A stretch of 64,000 nucleotides of DNA from Acidobacteriota bacterium. Lineage in GTDB: Bacteria; Acidobacteriota; Terriglobia; Acidiferrales; UBA7541. Location of the stretch: the NCBI GenBank assembly GCA_003223325.1, contig QHYS01000063.1:1-64000 (forward strand). Reading direction: 5' to 3'. The position numbers were made by a program, and so were the translations under genes. Shown piece by piece: positions 61,341 through 64,000 of this stretch. The notes beneath the pieces were generated by a model that saw nothing but the letters and a program-made list of their open reading frames with translations, was not told the origin of the DNA and did no database searches. Numbering within the stretch: position 1 is the stretch's first letter; each line of letters opens with the position of its first letter.

Positions 61341-62663
61341 GTGAACGCGTTCAGCATCATGCGCCTCGCTGTTGCCGTGCCCCTCCTGCTGCTCTTGCTC
61401 TGGGCGCAACGCTATTGGTTTCTGCGCCTTTGGCGATTCGTCTCTCGAATTAAATCCCCCATTCCCCGCCGAATCGCGCGCGGTCTGGTCATATCCGGAT
61501 TCGGCATGGTGGGCGCGGCCCTGCTGACCGCCTTCTTTTCCGGCCGTCGCGACGTGGTCTGGCGCTTTTCTGGGACGATGGGCGTAATCGGACTGTGGAT
61601 TACCACCGGATTCCTGTCCTGGGTCGTGATCAGCTTGGTCTCCGGCATACGTTTGATCGGGCGGCGCGCTCGCCGTCTCTTCGCGCGGATCTCCCTGGCC
61701 ACAGGTTCGCCAGGACAATCAGCGCCAAGTGTCCGCCAAGACGATGTTCGCCTCGATCGTCGCCGATTTATTCAGGCCGCCACCGCACTTGCCGGAGCGA
61801 TCCCCTTCGGCGCGGGCGCCTACGGTTTTCTCATCGGCCGGCACGATTATCGTGTGTATCAGATCGAGTTGCCGATTAGCGGGTTGCCGCGGGAACTCGA
61901 TGGCTTGCGCATCGCCCAACTCAGCGACATCCACATCGGCAGTTACATGTCCGCAGCAGAAGTGCGCCGAGCCGTGGGCCTGGCCAACGACCTCAAGCCC
62001 AATCTCTCGGTTATTACCGGGGATTTTATTACCGGCAAGAACGATCCCCTGGCAACCTGCATTTCAGAACTGGCGCGCTTGCACGCCCCGCTGGGTGTGT
62101 GGGGCTGCAACGGAAACCATGAGATTTATGGAGACGCTCAGGAAAAAGCCGCCGAGCTCTTCGCAGATCACGGGATGAAGCTTCTGCGCCAAGAAAATGC
62201 GGAGATCAGCTGGCGCGGCGGAAAATTGAATCTGATCGGCGTCGATTATCAGCTCTCCCGGAGCTTCCGTGGCCGCCGCACGATCATGCTGGCGCACACG
62301 GATTCGCTGGTGCGGCGCGATATGCCCAACATTCTTCTTTCACACAACCCAAATTCCTTTCCGCGTGCGGCGGAGCTCGGCATTGAATTGATGCTCACCG
62401 GCCACACTCATGGCGGTCAGGTGCGCGTGGAGATTTTGGACCATCGCTTCAACCCGGCCCAGTTCTTCACTCCCTACATTGCCGGTTTGTACAGGCGCCC
62501 CCTCGGCGGCGCCAGTGCGCTGGATGACAAAGAACTGTGGACTGCCATGCCCTCCGCCCCGGCGGCGCTGGTCTACGTCAATCGCGGCTTGGGCACAATC
62601 GGCGCTCCCGTCCGCCTCGGCGTCCCACCGGAAATCTCCCTCTTGACCCTCCGCTGCGCCTGA
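61341..62663 (+). CDS. Membrane-associated metallophosphoesterase
   Basis: LRIAQLSDIHIGSYMS, VITGDFITGKND, VWGCNGNHEIYGDA, ILLSHNPNSFP, LMLTGHTHGGQVRV; N-terminal TM segments. Confidence 0.94.
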   Translation: MNAFSIMRLAVAVPLLLLLLWAQRYWFLRLWRFVSRIKSPIPRRIARGLVISGFGMVGAALLTAFFSGRRDVVWRFSGTMGVIGLWITTGFLSWVVISLVSGIRLIGRRARRLFARISLATGSPGQSAPSVRQDDVRLDRRRFIQAATALAGAIPFGAGAYGFLIGRHDYRVYQIELPISGLPRELDGLRIAQLSDIHIGSYMSAAEVRRAVGLANDLKPNLSVITGDFITGKNDPLATCISELARLHAPLGVWGCNGNHEIYGDAQEKAAELFADHGMKLLRQENAEISWRGGKLNLIGVDYQLSRSFRGRRTIMLAHTDSLVRRDMPNILLSHNPNSFPRAAELGIELMLTGHTHGGQVRVEILDHRFNPAQFFTPYIAGLYRRPLGGASALDDKELWTAMPSAPAALVYVNRGLGTIGAPVRLGVPPEISLLTLRCA

Positions 62664-62839
62664 AGCAAAGTTTCGCTTCGGGGCCATCGGTCTTAAACTG
62701 CTCGGGTTGCGATTTTGCAGTCCGGTCTATCCCAGTCCCATGGAAGCCAGCGCGCAGACCCACGGGGCGCTACCCTCAGTAAAAAGATGTGATAATGTGT
62801 CCCCTCAGTCTAAAAGGGCAGTCAAAAATAGTAGTCTGA

Positions 62840-64000
<1,161 letters not shown>

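Overview
The window looks like a high-GC bacterial chromosome segment, probably Acidobacteria-like by gene content and intergenic repeat style (inference). It is mostly housekeeping genes. Supported blocks: Fe-S assembly (IscA-like/IscS-like); coaD; an aminotransferase-manA-manC-phosphomannomutase cluster; nusB/ribH; enoyl-CoA hydratase and 3-hydroxyacyl-CoA dehydrogenase; lepA; xseA; ndk; sucCD; trpD facing trpG/trpE/aroDE; pgsA; hflX/miaA; fabZ-lpxA-lpxI-Gfo/Idh-TonB-like; an M20 peptidase; DUF1800; DUF4010; msrA; a hybrid histidine kinase; an ABC exporter; a DUF255 thioredoxin-like protein; a metallophosphoesterase; and a 3'-truncated thiC running off the window end. No CRISPR array, rRNA, tRNA, prophage or recognisable defence island was found. 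The most notable non-routine signals are: (i) a ~96-bp terminal-inverted-repeat element (MITE-like) inserted into a copy of an intergenic repeat, with a short apparent target duplication; (ii) several broken genes (nusB, two AHSA1/SRPBCC genes around an intact ArsR regulator, a DUF4097 adhesin-like gene, a DUF1697 gene, and a GAF-alpha-glucan phosphorylase fusion with a large internal deletion); (iii) an exported, almost pure Asp/Arg repeat protein; (iv) a Gfo/Idh oxidoreductase embedded in the lipid A operon. I did not find convincing evidence of a wholly new multi-gene system.
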